Source: Candidatus Hodarchaeota archaeon (GTDB taxonomy: Archaea > Asgardarchaeota > Heimdallarchaeia > Hodarchaeales > Hodarchaeaceae). Taken from it: 28,608 nt of DNA. The stretch covers positions 1 through 28,608 of the forward strand of contig JAEOTU010000300.1 in assembly GCA_016839665.1 (NCBI GenBank), in the 5' to 3' direction. A program made the translations under genes and the position numbers. The notes under the pieces are model-generated. The model saw only the letters and a list, made by a program, of their open reading frames with translations. It was not told the origin of the DNA and searched no databases. Shown here one piece after another: positions 1-8,721 of the stretch (the stretch's first letter is position 1; the number at the start of each line of letters is the position of its first letter).

Positions 1-748
1 GATTCTGATGAAGATAGCGAAAAACTTGAAACACTACCTTCGAATTAAATCGTAAGTCACGATACTCTTTGAGTTCAATCCAACACTCTTTTCCTTTCCA
101 CCAACCAATCAAATCTGGCGCTAGAACGACCCCATCAAGATCTTGGAGGTGTTCTTCAGTCGTCTCAGTCGCCTCTTGTAAATCTTCGAATCCGTATTCT
201 TCTAGGAACTTTCGTAAAGATCCTATGCTTATTTCTGAGTGATCGCTTTCAGGAGCATCTAGAATATCGTCGATATATCTTCTCCCCTTAACTCGTTTGA
301 TATAACGATGTAAGATTCCCACTTCATCCGAAAATCCTTCATGATTAAGAGTCCCTACCTTTCCTAATAATTCATCAAAATCGTCAATCCGAGGCCGTAA
401 TTGTCTTTCTACTGCTTCGTTGCGGTAGAAAATGGACGAGAATCGACCTTTTTTACGATCCGTGCGTGTTGGCATACCAAAGCATGCCCTTAATGAATTA
501 GGTGTGTGATAGAGCATCGGGTATTCACGAACGAATTGGATTCCTGCAGCTACAGCAACCTCTCGAAATAATTTTCTATCTGGTATATTCCAGTTTAAAG
601 TCTCGATTGGTGAGAATTCGTTTAATCGCTGAATCAAAGATTCAAGACGATTTCTTTGAAAGCCCCTAATACCCTTCATTTCTGTTGGATTGTTACGAAG
701 ATAAGTTTTTATTCTTTTTAAAACTGTTTTTCGAGTTTGTGGACTCAA
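1..748 (-). CDS. Partial protein with PD-(D/E)XK nuclease-like signature (3' end beyond window)
   Basis: An uninterrupted minus-strand reading frame runs from a TTG codon at 748-746 off the left edge (249 codons visible). TTG is chosen as start because a strong Shine-Dalgarno GGAGGAG lies just upstream, inside the end of the neighbouring GNAT gene; the two are probably co-transcribed. I do not recognise the family. The N-terminal 200 residues are mainly charged and helical-looking. Near the visible C-terminus there is APDLIGWWKG at 210-219 followed by IELKEY at 224-229, then FQVFRYL at 240-246. D212, E225 and K227, with Q241 downstream, match the spacing of a PD-(D/E)XK nuclease core. A nuclease role is inferred from this motif only; a non-catalytic fold relative is possible. 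That the frame is coding is well supported by its length and RBS. Confidence 0.7.
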   Translation of the reverse strand, partial: MSPQTRKTVLKRIKTYLRNNPTEMKGIRGFQRNRLESLIQRLNEFSPIETLNWNIPDRKLFREVAVAAGIQFVREYPMLYHTPNSLRACFGMPTRTDRKKGRFSSIFYRNEAVERQLRPRIDDFDELLGKVGTLNHEGFSDEVGILHRYIKRVKGRRYIDDILDAPESDHSEISIGSLRKFLEEYGFEDLQEATETTEEHLQDLDGVVLAPDLIGWWKGKECWIELKEYRDLRFNSKVVFQVFRYLHQN

Positions 749-749
749 T

Positions 750-1310
750 TTAATTCTCTCCTCCAATAAATTTCTGTACGAATGCGAATTCTCTCTTAGA
801 AATATCCATTAGAATGATATCGTGGTAATTACCACCTGAAAAATGAGCTTCTCTCTTTCTCCCAGTTTCTACAAACCCAGCTTTCTTATAACACGCTAAT
901 GCTCGTTCATTGAAAGAAAAAACTTCTAGTTCAATCGTCTGCAGATTTAAAACAGAGAATCCAAAGTTTAGTATCAATTTACCTGCTTCAGTACCTAATC
1001 CGATTCCCCAGTATTCAGAATTGAAAATAGTGATACCTAGCGATCCTCTTTGAGCAATATTACTTAGTACCCTAAGCTCAACGTTTCCAATGTATTGATC
1101 TTTTTCAATAAGGAAAATCCCAAATATGTATGCTTCTCCTTTTTGGCGTCTCTCCCAAGTGCTTCGAATCCAATTTAATTCTTCGTCTCTTGACGCTATA
1201 CGTGGTTTGGAATGGAATTGCTGTAGTTCTGGATGATTCCAATATTTCATTAGCTCATCTACATCTGAGAGTTCCAATCCTCTAAGTAAAACATTTTTTC
1301 CTTGTAAAAT
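750..1310 (-). CDS. GNAT N-acetyltransferase, RimJ/RimL type
   Basis: Predicted acetyl-CoA-dependent N-acetyltransferase of the RimJ/RimL group, which acetylate protein N-termini or small amines; the substrate is unknown. The acetyl-CoA loop reads EYWGIGLGTEA, and the late motif with Asn, Ala and Tyr (NERALACYKKAGF) is typical. The start is uncertain. A TTG at 1277-1275 gives 175 residues but drops the conserved first strand. The frame stays open upstream and encodes ILQGKNVLLRG directly before LELSDVDEL, which is how this family normally begins. The only plausible codon there is ATT at 1310-1308, behind GGAGAG, so 1310 is given here. The stop overlaps the RBS of the downstream partial gene, implying an operon. 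The gene is divergent from the PLP-enzyme gene. Confidence 0.85.
   Translation of the reverse strand: MLQGKNVLLRGLELSDVDELMKYWNHPELQQFHSKPRIASRDEELNWIRSTWERRQKGEAYIFGIFLIEKDQYIGNVELRVLSNIAQRGSLGITIFNSEYWGIGLGTEAGKLILNFGFSVLNLQTIELEVFSFNERALACYKKAGFVETGRKREAHFSGGNYHDIILMDISKREFAFVQKFIGGEN
756..764 (-). promoter_or_regulatory. Shine-Dalgarno site for the partial nuclease-like gene
   Basis: Read on the minus strand the site is GGAGGAGAG, followed by seven bases and then TTG. It lies within the last codons of the upstream GNAT gene and decides the TTG start at 748, since no ATG is available nearby. Confidence 0.65.
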
Positions 1311-1501
1311 CTCTAGTAACTCTCCTACTTGGAACGATGACGAATCTCACAGATTATATTTGGGAACTAGCAAAGGGAACCCATTTGAGGCATTTATTTC
1401 CTCAATGTTTCTTTAACACTGGCTATCAGACATCTTCCAAAAAGGTTTTGAATCTTCTTTTTGAATTCCTTCATACTCGATACAGAAGGGTATTTTTCTC
1501 T

Positions 1502-2563
1502 ATGTCAACTCCATATTTGTTTCAAGAGTATCCATCCTTGGAAGAATCTGTGGCTTGGAAAAAGCTAGTGAAGAGCCCCACTCCTGTAAAGCGACTTCAA
1601 AAATTAGAAGAAATTTTGGAAACGAACATACCTCTTTGGGTAAAGCAAGATAATCTCACTTCACCTATTTACGGAGGTAATAAGGTACGAAAACTAGAAT
1701 TTATTATCGCTGATGCACTACAAAAGAAAAAAGATACTATTGCGACATTAGGTGGTGTGGGTACGAACCATGGGTTAGCAACCACAATATTTGGGAAGGA
1801 AAACCAACTTAAAACCGTTTTATATTTAATTAATCAGCCTATAACGAAAAATGTGCTAGATAATCTGAAATTAGATCTTTACTATGGGGCCGAGCTAAAA
1901 TGGGTAAAAAATTATTTTGGAGTAGGACTTCATTTTTATTTTCTTGGTCGTTTAAGCCGTAAAAACACATACTGGCTTCCTGCAGGTGGAAGTACACCAA
2001 TCGGTATATTGGGATACGTGAATGCTGTCTTGGAGTTAAGATTACAAATTGAAGCTGGTACTCTCCCTGAACCAAAATATATTTTTGTGGCTGCAGGTAC
2101 AACAGGGACGATGTCTGGAATAGAACTCGGTGTACAGTTAACAGGATTGAAGTCACAAGTTCTTGGTATTCGCGTAACAGATCGAATGGCAGCAACGACT
2201 GGAAAAGCTAAGAGCTTAGGTACAAAGGCCTTGAAAATACTCAAACATGATCCCAAATTGAAAAATTTCAGATATACCCCCAATTTTCAACTTATCAACC
2301 AATTCTACGGAGGAGGATACGGAAAAGTGACCGAAGAAGGGCTTGAAGCAGTCAAACTGCTTAAAGAAACAGAAAACGTTTCATTAGAAACCACCTATAC
2401 AGGAAAGACACTTGCAGCTCTCTTAGACCACGTGAAACGCGCTGAAAAAGCAGGTCCAATTTTATTTTGGAATACATACAACTCCGTGGATTTATCGCCA
2501 ATCGCTAATGAAATTGATTACCACCAGCTTCCATCAAAATTTCATCATCTGTTTGAAACATGA
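1502..2563 (+). CDS. PLP-dependent enzyme, ACC deaminase/D-cysteine desulfhydrase family
   Basis: Cytoplasmic fold-type II (TrpB-like) PLP enzyme. Relatives deaminate 1-aminocyclopropane-1-carboxylate, or release sulfide or sulfite from D-cysteine or L-cysteate; the actual substrate is not determinable. The PLP-lysine motif is YGGNKVRKLEF. It is followed by TLGGVGTNHGLAT (substrate loop) and AAGTTGTMSGIELG (phosphate-binding loop). The C-terminal GPILFWNTYNS also fits one long-form branch of the family. The frame is open from an ATG at 1337 (408 aa). I prefer ATG 1502 (353 aa) because recognisable conservation begins at LFQEYPSLEE, the length then matches the family, and a GAAGGG lies 11 bases upstream. 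Residues added by the 1337 start resemble nothing I know and would leave 26 bases between divergent genes. It stands alone, upstream of the peptidase pair. Confidence 0.85.
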   Translation: MSTPYLFQEYPSLEESVAWKKLVKSPTPVKRLQKLEEILETNIPLWVKQDNLTSPIYGGNKVRKLEFIIADALQKKKDTIATLGGVGTNHGLATTIFGKENQLKTVLYLINQPITKNVLDNLKLDLYYGAELKWVKNYFGVGLHFYFLGRLSRKNTYWLPAGGSTPIGILGYVNAVLELRLQIEAGTLPEPKYIFVAAGTTGTMSGIELGVQLTGLKSQVLGIRVTDRMAATTGKAKSLGTKALKILKHDPKLKNFRYTPNFQLINQFYGGGYGKVTEEGLEAVKLLKETENVSLETTYTGKTLAALLDHVKRAEKAGPILFWNTYNSVDLSPIANEIDYHQLPSKFHHLFET

Positions 2564-2642
2564 GAAAAACATTCCTTTTGAACAATACAAATTTTCAAAA
2601 TAGAAATTACAGAAAGAAAATTGCATTAATCATAAAGAAGAT

Positions 2643-2650
2643 ATTTATAT
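2643..2650 (+). promoter_or_regulatory. Candidate TATA box for the peptidase pair
   Basis: The sequence atttatat lies 30-38 bases before the first peptidase ATG, which would place transcription start near 2670. A purine-rich BRE-like aagaag precedes it. The motif is AT-rich in an AT-rich genome, so this is suggestive only. Confidence 0.4.
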
Positions 2651-2680
2651 TCCAAATCACAGGTTTGAGGTTTTTTCTGA

Positions 2681-4384
2681 ATGCAAAAAAAATCAGTTCT
2701 TTTATCTTTTATCTTTCTATTTACATTAATTTCGAGTGTGACTCAAAACCAAGCTATTTCAACCACTATTTTTAGCATAAACATAATTGAAAGCTCTACA
2801 ATAGTTCCAAGCTGGTCAAATATTTCTCTAATCTATCCTGATCAGTATCATAACCCTATTGAATTACTCATGGAATTAGAACAAATGAATAACACTGCAC
2901 CTGAAATTATAGACCTTTTCTCCATTGGTAAAAGCTTTCAGGGAAGAGATATTTACTGTGTTCGAATTACAAACGAACAAAATACCAATGCCAAAGCGGG
3001 GGTTCTGATTTTATCAGGTATTCACGCTCGGGAACAAATCAGCGTAGAAGCATCTTTACGTTTTTTACTTAGGCTTGTAAATAATTATGGAAGCCATGAA
3101 GAAATAACTGGATTTATTAATACTCAAGAAATCTTTTTAATACCTTCTCTCAATCCAGATGGACTCCATTATGTTGTAGGGAACGACACATTATTAGGAA
3201 ATGAATGGATACGAAAAAACTTACGTCCTTTTGATGAAGATGGTGATGGATCTTTTGATGAAGACCCTGAAGAAGATACAAACGGTGATGGTATTATCTC
3301 TGGATATGAGATTTATGAATGGACAAATAACAATTGGGTATTGACTGACGAATACCTCGAGGGGAATGATACTGATGGAGATGGCTTAGTAAACGAGGAT
3401 CGAATTGGTGGAGTGGATCTTAATCGAAACTTTGCTTACCGATGGAACGATTCATCTTTAGAGTCTGGATTTGGGAGTGATACCTCATCAGATACTTATC
3501 CAGGAACTGCCCCATTTTCTGAACCAGAAACACAAGTTTTTCGGGATTTCGTTGATAATAAATCTTTTGCTACTGCAATCTCTTTACATTCAGGAATCAA
3601 CGCGACTTTATTTCCTTGGGCCTCTGGATATACATGGGCTAATCCGACTTTGTACAACAACATGTTCAACGATCTTGCACAAATATTACCAAACAGATTC
3701 TTTGGCCAGGGAGTTCAGACTCTCTATAGTGTTGCAGGAGACTGGGCAGATTGGATGTATGTTGAAAAGGATTGTTTAGTCCCCATGACTTTCGAGATTT
3801 ATCATAATGGATCGTCAGATGATCTAGGACAAGTGGAAGAAGAAAACGCGACTCATCGACGAGTACGTTGGGATGGGATGTATGGTTATTTTGCTCCTGA
3901 AGAGTCAGGGTATTACTTTGATTCCCTATGGGAAGATATTCAACCTGCTTTCGATTACTGGTTGGATAATACTCCTCGTCTTAAAGTACAAGTCAAATCT
4001 ATTAAAGGAGGGACAAAGACTGGTGACACGGTGGAAGTAAGACTCAGTATCATTAATCTAAGTCCACGAATAAATTCTATCGAAAATTTAAAGGTAGTTT
4101 ATGAGAATTTTGATTCAGTGTTGCCAAGTGGATGGAGTATTCCAGGGATTAGCCCAGGTACTAATGTTCATGATTCATTTGAATTTGAATTAAAACAACC
4201 ACTCACTAACGGAAATAAGATTACTATCCTGATTGGTAACAATTTTACAGGATATACACCAATTGTGATTCAAGAAAATGTAAGTACACAAACTGAAACT
4301 ACTCCTCTCTATGTTATGGCTCCATTATTAGCAATTCCAGTTCTTGTTCTGTCAAAAATATCCTCCGAATCGAGAAAAAAATAG
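2681..4384 (+). CDS. Secreted M14 zinc carboxypeptidase with calcium-loop insert (copy 1)
   Basis: Predicted extracellular metallopeptidase that removes C-terminal residues from peptides, tethered to the outer face of the membrane. A signal peptide (residues 1-24) leads into an M14 domain. Zinc ligands are H115 and E118 (HARE) and H303 (SLHSG). VDLNRN supplies the substrate Asn-Arg pair (N248, R249), and E372 in TFEIYHN is the catalytic Glu. Between the first zinc motif and VDLNRN, residues 184-240 form an insert with three DxDxDG/DxNGDG loops (DEDGDG, DTNGDG, DTDGDG) like EF-hand or thrombospondin calcium loops. The C-terminal part looks like a beta-sandwich, followed by a hydrophobic segment at about 547-558 and a basic tail. 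The start has GAGG 10 bases upstream. The next gene is a paralogue 18 bases downstream, so both are likely co-transcribed. Confidence 0.92.
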   Translation: MQKKSVLLSFIFLFTLISSVTQNQAISTTIFSINIIESSTIVPSWSNISLIYPDQYHNPIELLMELEQMNNTAPEIIDLFSIGKSFQGRDIYCVRITNEQNTNAKAGVLILSGIHAREQISVEASLRFLLRLVNNYGSHEEITGFINTQEIFLIPSLNPDGLHYVVGNDTLLGNEWIRKNLRPFDEDGDGSFDEDPEEDTNGDGIISGYEIYEWTNNNWVLTDEYLEGNDTDGDGLVNEDRIGGVDLNRNFAYRWNDSSLESGFGSDTSSDTYPGTAPFSEPETQVFRDFVDNKSFATAISLHSGINATLFPWASGYTWANPTLYNNMFNDLAQILPNRFFGQGVQTLYSVAGDWADWMYVEKDCLVPMTFEIYHNGSSDDLGQVEEENATHRRVRWDGMYGYFAPEESGYYFDSLWEDIQPAFDYWLDNTPRLKVQVKSIKGGTKTGDTVEVRLSIINLSPRINSIENLKVVYENFDSVLPSGWSIPGISPGTNVHDSFEFELKQPLTNGNKITILIGNNFTGYTPIVIQENVSTQTETTPLYVMAPLLAIPVLVLSKISSESRKK

Positions 4385-4402
4385 TGTTAGGAGAATACTA
4401 GG

Positions 4403-6154
4403 ATGCGAAAAGAATTCTCTTTTTTTGCTCTAATTTTATTTTTAACATTTATTGCAAACGCTACTCAAAAACAGGCTATTTCAAAAACCCCAATTTATGA
4501 TGTTAGCAGTAATGAGAGTGTTGGAAATGTGAGAGATTGGCCAACTATCTCTTTACTTTATCCTGATCAGTATCATACTCCTGAAGAATTAATTGAGGAG
4601 TTGCAGCAAATTAATAATACAGCTCCTCAAATAATTGATGTTTTCTCTATTGGAAAAAGTTACCAAGGAAGAGATATTTTTTGTCTTCGGATTACTAATG
4701 AACAAAACACTCTTCCTAAAGCAGGAGTACTATTGGTTGCTCAACATCATGCAAGAGAACAAATAACTGTCGAAGCAGTACTGCGTTTTATGCTCCAGTT
4801 AGTTAATAATTATGGAATAGACCAGGATTTAACTGAATATATCGATAATGAAGAAATCTTTGTTATTCCTTCTTTGAATCCTGATGGTTTGCACTATGTT
4901 GTAGGTAATAACACATTAAAAGGGGATCCATGGTTACGAAAGAACTTACGCTCAATTGATGATGATGGCGATGGTGTTTATGAAGAGGATCCTCCAGAAG
5001 ATACCAACGGGGATGGAATAATCTCAGAATTTGATATCTATGTAAAGAGTGATAATGATGAATGGATTAACTCTGGTTATTATTACTTCGAAGGATTGGA
5101 TAATGATGGGGATGGTCAGGTAAATGAAGATCCAATCGGGGGTGTTGACCTAAATAGAAATTATGCTTACCGTTGGAATGATCCTCTCTGTAATAGTGGG
5201 TGGACTACTGATACCACACAAGAAGATTATCCTGGAACAACTCCATTCTCTGAACCAGAAACACAAGTATATCGCGATTTTGTTGATGATAAATCATTTG
5301 CAACCGCGATTTCATTTCACTCAGGAATTAATGCAACCTATTTTCCGTGGTCTGCAGATCCCTATTGGGCTGAAAGCGACTTATATAACAAAATTTCTAC
5401 TGATTTACAATCTTTATTACCACCGAAGTATTTTAGCTATCCTGGAAATATTGAAAGTAACGTTAACGCTTATGCTGAAACAAATTATTATACCTGCGCT
5501 GGGGAGTGGGGAGATTGGATGTATGCAATGAAAAACTGTTTAGTTCCGATGACCTTTGAAATTTATCACAATACCTCCTCGTTTAACATGGTTGAACTGA
5601 TCTCTGAAAACGATTCTCACCAGATTTGGCGGTGGGATGGCATCTATGAGATGTTTGCTCCCGTGGAATCAGCAATTGATGCCCTTTGGGGCGATATTCA
5701 ACCTGCCTTCAATTATTGGTTGGAAAATACACCTCGTTTAGAAACAACAGCAGAATCCGTCAGATGGGGCTATAACAAGAATGAAACATTGAACGTTAAG
5801 TTGACTATTAAGAATTTAAGTCCTCTGATAAGAACTATTGATGATTTAAACGTTCTTGATGAGAATTTCAACTCAGTATTGAAAGATGGGTCTCCGATAA
5901 CTGTTAAAGAGATAGCAGCAGGAAAAACTAAAGATGCTTCATTTGAATTTGAACTGAAACAGGATTTTGGTGTGGGAGAGACTATTAATCTCTTGATTGG
6001 TAATGACTTTGTAGGATATAGCTCAATTGTTATTCAAGAAAATCAAATCAAGGAAGCTCAGAATGCGTCTATAAAAATTGTGACTCCGCTGCTTGCTGTC
6101 TTCATGATTGCCTTAGTCAAATTAAGAAAAAAAAAGTCCTATAACAAGAATTAA
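4403..6154 (+). CDS. Secreted M14 zinc carboxypeptidase with calcium-loop insert (copy 2)
   Basis: Tandem paralogue of the preceding peptidase, with the same architecture: signal peptide (1-26), M14 domain, calcium-loop insert, C-terminal beta-rich region, membrane anchor (about 562-573) and Lys-rich tail. Zinc ligands are H116 and E119 (HHARE) and H306 (SFHSG); E386 is the catalytic Glu. VDLNRN is kept. The insert carries DDDGDG, DTNGDG and DNDGDG loops. Compared with copy 1 it has about a dozen extra residues before AGEWGDW, a region near the active-site rim, so specificity may have diverged. SLNPDGLHYVVGN is identical in both copies. A taggag RBS precedes the ATG. The stop overlaps the end of the convergent PadR gene by four bases. 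Confidence 0.92.
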   Translation: MRKEFSFFALILFLTFIANATQKQAISKTPIYDVSSNESVGNVRDWPTISLLYPDQYHTPEELIEELQQINNTAPQIIDVFSIGKSYQGRDIFCLRITNEQNTLPKAGVLLVAQHHAREQITVEAVLRFMLQLVNNYGIDQDLTEYIDNEEIFVIPSLNPDGLHYVVGNNTLKGDPWLRKNLRSIDDDGDGVYEEDPPEDTNGDGIISEFDIYVKSDNDEWINSGYYYFEGLDNDGDGQVNEDPIGGVDLNRNYAYRWNDPLCNSGWTTDTTQEDYPGTTPFSEPETQVYRDFVDDKSFATAISFHSGINATYFPWSADPYWAESDLYNKISTDLQSLLPPKYFSYPGNIESNVNAYAETNYYTCAGEWGDWMYAMKNCLVPMTFEIYHNTSSFNMVELISENDSHQIWRWDGIYEMFAPVESAIDALWGDIQPAFNYWLENTPRLETTAESVRWGYNKNETLNVKLTIKNLSPLIRTIDDLNVLDENFNSVLKDGSPITVKEIAAGKTKDASFEFELKQDFGVGETINLLIGNDFVGYSSIVIQENQIKEAQNASIKIVTPLLAVFMIALVKLRKKKSYNKN

Positions 6155-6813
6155 TGCCTTCTCCGTTCAATTTCGTTTTCAATTGCTTTTGTAGCATCCT
6201 TCATTAAAAGTATACTCTCTTTTAATTGTTTTTTTTCCCTCTCAAGATCTTCTAGACTAGTATCTTTTAATAATTCTGAAATCTCTTCATCGGAGAGCTC
6301 TAGTATTGATTTTGCAAAATGGAAATGAGGACGTGGAGGTGGACCATGCATTCGGAAAGCCTTTGTAAAATCCTTTCGTGCTTGTCTTAACTTTTGTGCA
6401 ACTTCTACCCCATAATCCGTTAATTGATAATTTTTGGTAAATCGTTTTCCTTCTTTGTTATTTTGATCTGAAATCTCTTCAATTATTCCTTCTTCTTCGA
6501 ATTGTTTCAAAACTGGATAGATAGATGCTGTTGTAGGACTCCATGTCTTGTCAGTAATTTGTTCAATAACCTTGGCAATGTGATAACCATGTATTTTTCT
6601 TCTAAAAGGGGGTTGTTCTGTTTTTGTGCTGCTTTTAAATTCTCTATCGTGGAGTAATAGGTGTAGAATGAAAAAGCGTAAACTACCTCGATGGAATCCT
6701 TGGATCCATTTGTTTACAAGATCATTGGTATCATTTTTGTCTTCATTCTTGGTTTCCAAATTAGTAGAACCTCTATTATGAAGCTTAAAGATAGTTCTAT
6801 ACCTATTTTCCAC
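6151..6813 (-). CDS. PadR-family transcriptional regulator
   Basis: Winged-helix repressor of the PadR family, whose members typically shut off adjacent drug exporters and release DNA on binding a ligand. After a 35-residue charged leader, the DNA-binding domain runs from about residue 38 to 150. It includes IHGYHIAKVIEQIT, SPTTASIYPVLKQFEEEG (recognition helix) and the wing NYQLTDYG. A His/Pro patch (FRMHGPPPRPHFHF) links to a C-terminal coiled coil (about 170-220), the usual PadR dimerisation helix. The start is GTG at 6813-6811; no ATG is available near the domain. The gene is divergent from the ABC exporter pair, and a palindrome sits in the shared promoter, so control of the exporter and itself is the natural inference. 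Its tail overlaps the peptidase gene by four bases. Confidence 0.88.
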   Translation of the reverse strand: MENRYRTIFKLHNRGSTNLETKNEDKNDTNDLVNKWIQGFHRGSLRFFILHLLLHDREFKSSTKTEQPPFRRKIHGYHIAKVIEQITDKTWSPTTASIYPVLKQFEEEGIIEEISDQNNKEGKRFTKNYQLTDYGVEVAQKLRQARKDFTKAFRMHGPPPRPHFHFAKSILELSDEEISELLKDTSLEDLEREKKQLKESILLMKDATKAIENEIERRRH

Positions 6814-6833
6814 TTAGTTCTTTGTTTAAACTG

Positions 6834-6854
6834 ATATATAGGAAACCTATATAT
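6834..6854. promoter_or_regulatory. Perfect palindrome overlapping the PadR/exporter promoter
   Basis: Two 9-base arms, atatatagg and cctatatat, are exact inverted repeats separated by aaa. Each arm contains a TATA-like element. The distances allow one promoter leftward (start near 6820, just before the PadR GTG) and one rightward (start near 6878, before the ABC ATG). A dimeric PadR protein bound here would block both promoters. The repeat is seen directly; its function is inferred from position. Confidence 0.6.
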
Positions 6855-6912
6855 AGTTTTTCTAGCTATTCGTCAAATTGTAGAATAAGTCACACACAAC
6901 GGAAGATAGGTT

Positions 6913-8721
6913 ATGCAGGCAACCCAACCAGTTTCAATCGATGTACAACGGAGAGAATATACACCTTTACCTACAGAAAAATATAATTCTGCTACACATT
7001 GGTATTTAAGCTTTTTATGGAGAAGTCCAGGGCTTGTAATCCTTAGCTTAGTCACTTCACTTATTAGCGGCTTTCTAACTATAGCTCCAAGTCTTCTATT
7101 GGGAGTAGCTTTTAGTATTCTCACTGATCCAACTGAAGGTTTTACTCAACAATTCATACTTGTTTGTATAGGGATAATAGGAGCAGCCGTGATAGCTTTT
7201 GCATTTACCTTTGTTACAAACTATACTTGGACAATAGCAGCATTTCGTTTCGAACGAGACGCTCGACAAGAATTTTTTGATATTATCCAAGAACATTCAA
7301 TGACTTTCCACGATGAAGTTGATAGTAGTAGCTTACTTTCAATGGCAATGAATGAAATCTCGCAAATGCGAATGGGTGTGAATCCATCCATGCGTATGTT
7401 ATCAGGTTCCTTAATAACCATGGTATTTATAAGTATTACATTTTATGCTTTCGATGCTCGATATTTTGCAATAGTATTAATCGGATTTCCAATTTATCTC
7501 GTTTTGGCTATCCGTTATTCTCGTACAATCGGTCCAGTTCGGAAAGAGCTAGCTAATCGTCTAGCTGTCGTTACACGTGATTCACAAGAGATTTTTAGAG
7601 GAATTGAGGTTGTCCGTAGTTTTAATCAAGAGATGTCAGAAAACAAGCGTTTTAGTGAAAGTAGTTCACGTTACGCTGAATTAGTAACAAAAGAAGGAAG
7701 ATTGGCTGCTTTCTATTGGCCAGCTCTCGTTCTAATCGCAATTACAAGCCTCATTTTCGGCTTAGGTTTAACTACTCTTCAAACAAGTATTGATATTGGC
7801 CAATTTACTTCGTCTCTTTCTATGCTAATTGGTCTCCAATTTTTGAACTTTATGTTACCAATGGCCTTACTCAACATTCAGGCTGGTAAAACCAATGCCA
7901 ATAGAATCTGGGACAAGATGAGATGGCAGGATCCAGTACCAGATAAGACAGTTGAAGGAACCACTCCAGACTGGGATGGTGATATCGTCTTCAACAATGT
8001 TTCAATGAAGTATGGAACTAGTCCTAAATTTGCTTTAAAAGAGATCAATATAACGATCCCCAATGGTTCTCGTGTTGCAGTTATAGGAGGCCCAGGCTCT
8101 GGAAAGTCTACTTTCCTTAAGATGCTGTTAAGGTTATATGATCCCACTGATGGAGTAATTTCCATCAACGGTGTCTCTTTAACTGACATTCCAGCACGAG
8201 AAATTCGAAGAGGAGTATGCCTGGTTGAACAGGAAGTATTTCTTTTTTCCGCTTCTGTAAAAGATAATATCGCTTTTTCCAATCCTAAAGCGACCGAGGA
8301 AGAACTTATCTCTGCTGCAAAAAACGCGCAGGCTGATAAATTTATTCAAAAACTCCCTAATGGCTATGATACGAAGATCGGTGAGAGAGGTTCTAAGCTT
8401 TCAGGTGGTCAACGTCAAAGAATCGCAATAGCACGAGCTCTTCTTGCTGATCCCAAAGTTTTACTTCTAGATGATTCTGTTTCTGCTATTGATTCTAAAA
8501 CAGAAATGTTATTGAGACAGGCTTTAGATAAACTTATGGAGAATCGAACATCTATTGTTGTTACACAACGATTGGCTACTTTGTTAGAATCAGATATAAT
8601 TATCCTATTTGAAAAAGGGCAGATTTGTGCGGTGGGATCTCATCAAGAGCTCTTACGGGATTGTGAACAGTACAAAACAATTTTTGTTAGTTTACCCCAA
8701 ATTGTAGGAGGGCAGTTCTAA
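6913..8721 (+). CDS. ABC exporter half-transporter, degenerate-site subunit
   Basis: Type IV (multidrug-type) ABC exporter half: six predicted helices (about 35-320), then one nucleotide-binding domain. Walker A is GGPGSGKST (392-400), the Q-loop Gln is 440, the signature is a canonical LSGGQ (496-500) and Walker B is VLLLD (516-520). The residue after Walker B is Asp (D521) rather than catalytic Glu, and the switch His is Gln (Q552, in TQR). Its own Walker site should therefore hydrolyse ATP poorly, while its intact signature serves the partner's site. This matches the degenerate subunit of heterodimeric exporters such as TM287/288 or BmrCD. The stop is followed directly by the partner's ATG. 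The substrate is unknown; drug or lipid export is typical. Confidence 0.93.
   Translation: MQATQPVSIDVQRREYTPLPTEKYNSATHWYLSFLWRSPGLVILSLVTSLISGFLTIAPSLLLGVAFSILTDPTEGFTQQFILVCIGIIGAAVIAFAFTFVTNYTWTIAAFRFERDARQEFFDIIQEHSMTFHDEVDSSSLLSMAMNEISQMRMGVNPSMRMLSGSLITMVFISITFYAFDARYFAIVLIGFPIYLVLAIRYSRTIGPVRKELANRLAVVTRDSQEIFRGIEVVRSFNQEMSENKRFSESSSRYAELVTKEGRLAAFYWPALVLIAITSLIFGLGLTTLQTSIDIGQFTSSLSMLIGLQFLNFMLPMALLNIQAGKTNANRIWDKMRWQDPVPDKTVEGTTPDWDGDIVFNNVSMKYGTSPKFALKEINITIPNGSRVAVIGGPGSGKSTFLKMLLRLYDPTDGVISINGVSLTDIPAREIRRGVCLVEQEVFLFSASVKDNIAFSNPKATEEELISAAKNAQADKFIQKLPNGYDTKIGERGSKLSGGQRQRIAIARALLADPKVLLLDDSVSAIDSKTEMLLRQALDKLMENRTSIVVTQRLATLLESDIIILFEKGQICAVGSHQELLRDCEQYKTIFVSLPQIVGGQF
8706..8712 (+). 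promoter_or_regulatory. Shine-Dalgarno site for the second ABC subunit
   Basis: AGGAGGG lies inside the last codons of the first ABC gene, nine bases before the ATG at 8722. The ATG abuts the upstream stop codon, so the subunits are probably made in a coupled, balanced way. Confidence 0.6.

Noticed and set aside
1..748. The PD-(D/E)XK-like gene as the missing nuclease of the methylase island
   Set aside because: It is more than 10 kb away, with exporter, peptidase and metabolic genes between, so there is no positional support.
2560..2775. 71-residue plus-strand frame between the PLP enzyme and the first peptidase
   Set aside because: It overlaps the peptidase signal peptide in another frame, has no RBS and looks like translated promoter and leader DNA.
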